Positions 59,298 to 64,000 of a stretch of 64,000 nt of DNA are shown here, one piece after another. Each line of letters starts with the position of its first letter. Position 1 is the first letter of the stretch. The position numbers and the translations under genes were made by a program. The notes beneath the pieces were generated by a model, which searched no databases, had not been told where the DNA came from, and was given only the letters and a program-made list of their open reading frames with translations. Source of the DNA: Leptoclinus maculatus (lineage: Eukaryota > Chordata > Actinopteri > Perciformes > Stichaeidae); NCBI GenBank assembly GCA_032191485.1, contig JAVDOI010000010.1, positions 23,966,055 to 24,030,054 on the forward strand, given 5' to 3'.

Positions 59298-59816
59298 TTA
59301 TTTTAAGACGAGACATTTTACTGTGTAGACGGTGATGACAGCATACAAGTGAAGGAGAGTAAAGGAGATAGTAGATTGACCTGAGGATCGACTTCTATGA
59401 AATTCATTGAATGTAATGTCCTGGTCATAAAATGAGGTGTTAGATGCACCATATACAGGTTACAGGGCTCTCTGTCATGGAGGACACCCTGCAGGTGTGG
59501 ATCAGGGATGGAGTGATTAATCAGGTCCGTCTAGCTGGCGCCAGAGTAGTTGTCTGATATACAACTTCATGACATGTTTTTCTCCTTGGCACCTGCGTTG
59601 GACACCAGGGCCTCCGTATGACATGGGCTCACGTGTACAGCTCTTATATCAAGCTAGGTACACAAGATACTGACACACGTACATCTCCATACTGACGTAT
59701 ACGCGCACACATGCACCCACACACACAAGACACACACGCAAACTTGTTATTCACTTTTAACTCATTTATATTAACTCACTATAATCATTATTGCTTAGGA
59801 ATGTGACTCTACCTCG

Positions 59817-60470
59817 AGAGACTGTAGAGACTGTAGAGACTGTAGAGACTGTAGGAACTGTAGAGCCTGTATAGACTGTAGAGACTGTAGAGCCTGTATA
59901 GACTGTAGAGACTGTAGAGACTGTATAGACTGTAGAGACTGTAGAGCCTGTATAGACCGTAGAGACTGTAGAGACTGTAGAGCCTGTATAGACTGTAGAG
60001 ACTGTAGAGCCTGTAGAGACTGTAGAGCCTGTATAGACTGTAGAGACTGTAGAGCCTGTAGAGACTGTAGAGCCTGTATAGACTGTAGAGACTGTAGAGC
60101 CTGTATAGACTGTAGAGACTGTAGAGACTGTATAGACTGTAGAGACTGTAGAGCCTGTATAGACCGTAGAGACTGTAGAGCCTGTATAGACTGTAGAGAC
60201 TGTAGAGCCTGTAGAGACTGTAGAGCCTGTATAGACCGTAGAGACTGTAGAGACTGTAGAGACTGTAGAGCCTGTATAGACTGTAGAGACTGTAGAACCT
60301 GTATAGACTGTAGAGACTGTAGAGACTGTATAGACTGTAGAGACTGTAGAGCCTGTATAGACCGTAGAGACTGTAGAGACTGTAGAGCCTGTATAGACTG
60401 TAGAGACTGTAGAGCCTGTAGAGACTGTAGAGACTGTAGAGCCTGTAGAGCCTGTAGAGCCCGTAGAGCC
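59817..60470 (+). repeat. 9-bp minisatellite AGACTGTAG / AGCCTGTAT
   Basis: About 72 nonamers, in three main versions (AGACTGTAG, AGCCTGTAT, AGCCTGTAG), form repeating blocks. All minus frames remain open (226-238 codons of Leu-Gln-Ser, Ser-Thr-Val or Leu-Tyr-Ser repeats); these are artefacts. It is intergenic. Confidence 0.95.
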
Positions 60471-60479
60471 GACAAACCT

Positions 60480-60806
60480 CACTGAAAGAGTACATGTATT
60501 TGAAAGATTACTCTGGTAATTTACTTTTCTCCGGACTTTTGGAACAACTTTCTCATTGGATTACGATTTTTTCTTTTTGATTTCCAAACTTTTTGTGGAT
60601 TAATTTTCTTTTTATTGGAATATAAAGGAATACTCTGATTGGGATTCAATACATCGAGAGGATATTGTACAATTTTCTTTTCTTAATTTTCTCCTTGTGG
60701 ACGGAATAACCGAATAAGAAGAGAGACGTCTTTTGGGGAAGGGAGAGTAAGCCCCTGAGGTAAGCTGACGGAAAACCACACCACGGCCTACATTACTGAC
60801 ATATAT

Positions 60807-60842
<36 letters not shown>

Positions 60843-62150
60843 TAGTAGGAGAGACGAGGGTAACTCCCGCTCCAAGCCGGCCATAAACGACTGTGAGCTT
60901 GGATGAGATTTATAGCTGTTAGATCTCTGTGTAGGGAAAATAAAGAGCTTTTAAATGACGGCTATCCGAGCACTATATCAACATAGATATAGAGGGTTAT
61001 GGAATTAACGATCAAGGTCAATGTTTTCAGGTTGAAGTGAACCAAAACGGACTCTTGTGTTTGTGGCTCTTCCTGTATTCTTATTTGATAAAATGTACAA
61101 CCCGGAAAGGTTTCTCTTAGCGGAGGCTTAAGAGGAAAGGTTGGGTGAGGTGCAAGTGTGAGAGCCGTCTCCCGGTGCCGAGCCGAGTGGTGTGAACGAG
61201 ACGCTCCTCCGCACATAGCTCACCGTCAGGCCAGGTGGATAAATCATATAGAGACGAGCTGGTCCTCCGCCTCTCTCCCCCTTCTTTCCCTGTATCATTG
61301 AAACTCACAGGACTCCTTAAGTCAGAGACAACGAGGGACAGGGATTAAGACTGCGTAGGGGACTCCACAGGGGGCGACTGGACACCGGACCAGGAATCTA
61401 AGCCGTAGTTTCTCTGAAGGCTAAGGGCCTGCTAGCTGTGTCCCTTTGATCCTGATCACCCCGCCGGCGAGGCCCCTCAGTTTGCGCACACTTCTGGGGT
61501 TCCTCGTTCTTTTCTGTTTATAGATACAGAGCCTCGATGTTTTAGACCGCGTGGTAGCACCGCACGCGACAACGTGTGTGTAACATGTAAACGGTGCCTC
61601 ATCTCACCTACCGTCCTCAACCTCCACCACAAACCTTCTGAACAAGTTTTCTAAACCGAAGACCAGCTCAGACAGACGGACAAGAAAAAGAAGAGGATGA
61701 ACTTCTTCTTTGAGCTTTTACAGCAGTTGGAATCCACAATGTTTCATTACTGTCACCTTCAGCTTCTAGTCTCCCTCAGTATCCGTTTTTTCCAGTCCAG
61801 TCATCCCTAACTAAATAACCACTTCCTCCCTTGATCTCTGTCTACACACAGGACTATAAACGCCGTCCACCTGCCCTGTCATCCTCAGTGGGGTCATCAT
61901 TTCTTCTCTTTCTTGTGGAACTCTCCTGCATGTGAACAGGATTAGCTGGTGAGGAACGACACTGAATCACTACATGCTAAAATGTTGCGTTGACTAACTC
62001 GCTCACTCCGGTCTAATTCCAATTCAACAGTATACACATTCAAACAATGAGCTGTTCTCTTATTAAATCCCTCTGTGTAGCTCAGCTCAGCTAAATAAAA
62101 AGAAAAAGAAGGACCTCCTCAGGTTTGCTCCTTTAATTGAGGGTCCTGAC
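60480..62150. other. Intergenic DNA with a GC-richer block at about 61130-61640
   Basis: A (CA)n tract lies at about 60811-60840. The GC-richer block has dispersed CpGs but no convincing exon. GGAAAATAAAGAGC near 60938 could be a poly(A) signal of an unrecognised LTR or transcript; I could not support either. Confidence 0.35.
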
Positions 62151-62273
62151 TGATGATTGGCCAGCTGTCTGTGGGAACCAATGAGCAGCATGACTGGACC
62201 TCACAGGTGGAAACCAATCATCTCGTTAGCAGCTGGAGAGAAAACATGGGAGGCAGAGAGAAAGACAAGAAAC

Positions 62274-62294
62274 ACACACACACACACCCACACA

Positions 62295-62330
<36 letters not shown>
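62274..62330 (+). repeat. Interrupted (CA)n microsatellite
   Basis: CA units are broken twice by CCCACACA, about 56 bases in total. Confidence 0.92.
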
Positions 62331-62332
<2 letters not shown>

Positions 62333-62760
62333 GGCTCTTTGCTCTGCCTGGAAATGAAACACACAAATCAACATGAAGCTGTTCTCTCATCCACTGACTG
62401 AATGATGTTAACTGGTCTGTCGTCTCTGTTCTTGTCCTCTTCTTGTTCTCTTGTCTTTTGTCTTCAAGAAATAAAATATTCTATTTTCAAATGTTGTCAC
62501 TTTGTCATGGAAGTTTTAAAATCAGGAGCCGAGCATCAACGTCGGGTTACAAACCACTTTATATATATTTCTGAACATGTTGACACATAACAAGGCATCC
62601 TATAATAGACTCACACCACTGGTGATCAAGTCATCTGTGTCACCTGCATTCATGTGTCACCTGTGTTTGCTTCACATATCATGGCTCCATCTTGTGGTTG
62701 AAATACAAAATACAACAAGTTGTATCCAAACTAACTGTGATGTCATTACATCACAGTTTG

Positions 62761-63200
62761 TGATACGTTGATGATCTTTGTCTTGAGTTCGGTGGTGAGT
62801 TAGAAAAGCTGGAAGAATTCAAAATGTATTTAAACAGTTTGATGCCAACTCTCCATTTTAATACACATTTCAGTTCTGGATCGATCAACCTTTTAGATGT
62901 GACATTAATCAAAAATGAAAAACTACAAACAAGTATTCCCACTAAACCCACTGACAGGAACACTCTGATGACTGCAAGCAGTTTGAATCCAAGACCGCTG
63001 AGAGAAGGTCTTCCTTTGAGACAACTACAGATTGTGAAGAATTGAGAGACTTTGATATGAAATCAGTGGATCTTCTTCTGACCGGACTGACTGTTCTTTC
63101 TCCAGAGATCCAGAATCTTTAATGAAACCAGCCAGAACAAAAGATCTTAAAGAAGTTCTAGTTTCTTCAGGTTTGGTCTCACAGGTGTCAAGTTAATGCA
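62761..63200 (+). mobile_element. Penelope-like retroelement remnant, reverse-transcriptase fragment
   Basis: Codons from 62764 read YVDDLCLEFGGELEKLEEF, giving the RT catalytic YVDD, then a spacer and NLLDVTLIKNEK, KPTDRNTLMTASSLNP and LPLRQLQIVKN. This order (xxDD, LD(V/T), KPTDR, P...G/L..QL.R..) is that of Penelope-like element RTs. The codon before YVDD is TGA, where an arginine CGA is usual, consistent with CpG decay. The frame stops at about 63045, and upstream RT motifs are missing, so this is a dead fragment. Confidence 0.7.
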
Positions 63201-63777
63201 GGAGATACATGTGATGACTTGATGACCGTGATGAGATTCTCCTGTAGGAGGGATTGTTATGAAGCCTTATAGATACATTATAATGCGTTATGATTGTGCT
63301 TGTAAAGCATTATAGACATGACCTTTGTATAAAGTGTTACAGAATTCTTTATTAATGATTTATTAAATATTGTTGTGGTTGGCTGACAGGCTTTAACTGA
63401 TGGCTTATGTGAAACTCAACGCTGTTTATTAATGACTACTAACATTTCTAACTGCTGACATGATGATTTATTATTATAAAGTGAGACACAAGCATTTTTA
63501 ACCAATAAATAATCCTTATGAAATGATTTATCAGAAAGTAAAAAGTAAGTAAATATATCTGCTGACAAACTGAAATACACACAAACAAAGTGAGTAGGAT
63601 CTGTGATATGAATGTGTCTGTTAGATGTGGAACGACTGATCTGATGACTGCAGAGAACGATGGACTTTAATGAGCAACAGAGCAAAGGCCTACGGACACA
63701 GTAACAGAGCGAGCTAACTGGAAACGTCAAGCTCTAAAGTCTCAGGTGGAGCGTCTCTGCATCCTTCAGACTTCCAT
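63201..63777. other. AT-rich intergenic or 3' UTR-like DNA
   Basis: If the candidate exon at 63778-63936 is real, this would be its 3' UTR on the minus strand. AATAAA-like words on the minus strand occur around 63350-63510 (for example the complement of TTTATTA). No coding signal was seen. Confidence 0.3.
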
Positions 63778-63936
63778 TCATCTGGCGGTGGTGGAACTGA
63801 GCCAGGGAGGGGCGCTCTCAGTCTGGGAGAGGAGCAGCAGGAGTGGAGGAGGAAGGAGCTCTGGTAGAAGGGATCCTCCTCGTCGGCTCTCGATCAGCTC
63901 CTGGTAGATCTGGAAGTCTGTGAAGTCCAACCGGGT
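63778..63936 (-). CDS. Possible terminal exon of an unidentified minus-strand gene
   Basis: Read on the minus strand, a fair acceptor (TTTGTGGTATCCTCCAG) precedes 53 codons ending in TGA: TRLDFTDFQIYQELIESR, a Gly-Gly turn, a Pro/Leu-rich stretch and ...PPWLSSTTAR. The first part is amphipathic-helix-like and GC content rises here compared with neighbouring DNA. The other two frames stop early or look random. I do not recognise the family, and the rest of the gene would lie to the right of the window. It could be a chance frame. Confidence 0.3.
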   Translation of the reverse strand, partial: TRLDFTDFQIYQELIESRRGGSLLPELLPPPLLLLLSQTESAPPWLSSTTAR

Positions 63937-64000
63937 CTGGAGGATACCACAAAGAAAACGTGTTGTGTTCAAATAACATCGCCAGACCTCCATTAAAACA

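Noticed and set aside
59766..60495. Three overlapping minus-strand frames of 226-238 codons
   Set aside because: All are translations of the 9-bp minisatellite.

Overview
The window is nuclear DNA of a teleost fish, most likely a percomorph (inference). Its genes are split into many short GT-AG exons. Introns and flanks are rich in CA/GT microsatellites, long minisatellites and typical fish repeats: a tRNA-derived SINE, an L2-like LINE, hAT elements, LTR elements and a Penelope-like remnant. Bacterial-type features (operons, ribosome binding sites, CRISPR) are absent, and nearly all long open frames outside the two genes are tandem-repeat artefacts.

Layout. Positions 1-15395 hold non-coding DNA upstream of, and probably in the intron of, a voltage-gated potassium channel gene. 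They contain an interstitial TTAGGG array, a 13-bp minisatellite, a small MITE and a minus-strand LTR with a primer-binding site. Positions 15396-17327 are the large terminal coding exon of a Kv2-type channel (kcnb1-like), covering S1-S6 and the whole cytoplasmic C-terminus; the exon for the T1 domain must lie left of the window. Positions 17328-23117 are 3' UTR and intergenic DNA with a 48-copy GT tract. A CpG-rich segment near 23.1-23.6 kb probably holds the promoter and a non-coding first exon of the next gene.

Positions 24605-54595 contain the complete coding part of rnf31 (HOIP, catalytic subunit of the linear ubiquitin ligase LUBAC). I could thread 24 coding exons with consistent reading phases, giving about 1136 residues: PUB domain, B-box-like zinc finger, three NZF-type fingers, UBA, RING1-IBR-RING2 and LDD. 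Its introns are loaded with repeats: an inverted-repeat DNA transposon, a 5'-truncated LINE, hAT copies (one split by a solo LTR with a 6-bp target duplication), 43-bp and 16-bp minisatellites with higher-order structure, and two very long pyrimidine minisatellites that run directly into splice acceptors.

Positions 54596-64000 are the rnf31 3' UTR and intergenic DNA with a SINE, a 985-bp hAT-like element, a 9-bp minisatellite, a reverse-transcriptase remnant with a YVDD motif, and, at the right edge, a possible last exon of an unidentified minus-strand gene.

The two recognised genes do different jobs: neuronal-type delayed-rectifier K+ current versus Met1-linked ubiquitin signalling in NF-kB and cell-death pathways. 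Nothing in the sequence links them functionally. The most unusual property of the window is how often simple or tandem repeats touch rnf31 splice sites.
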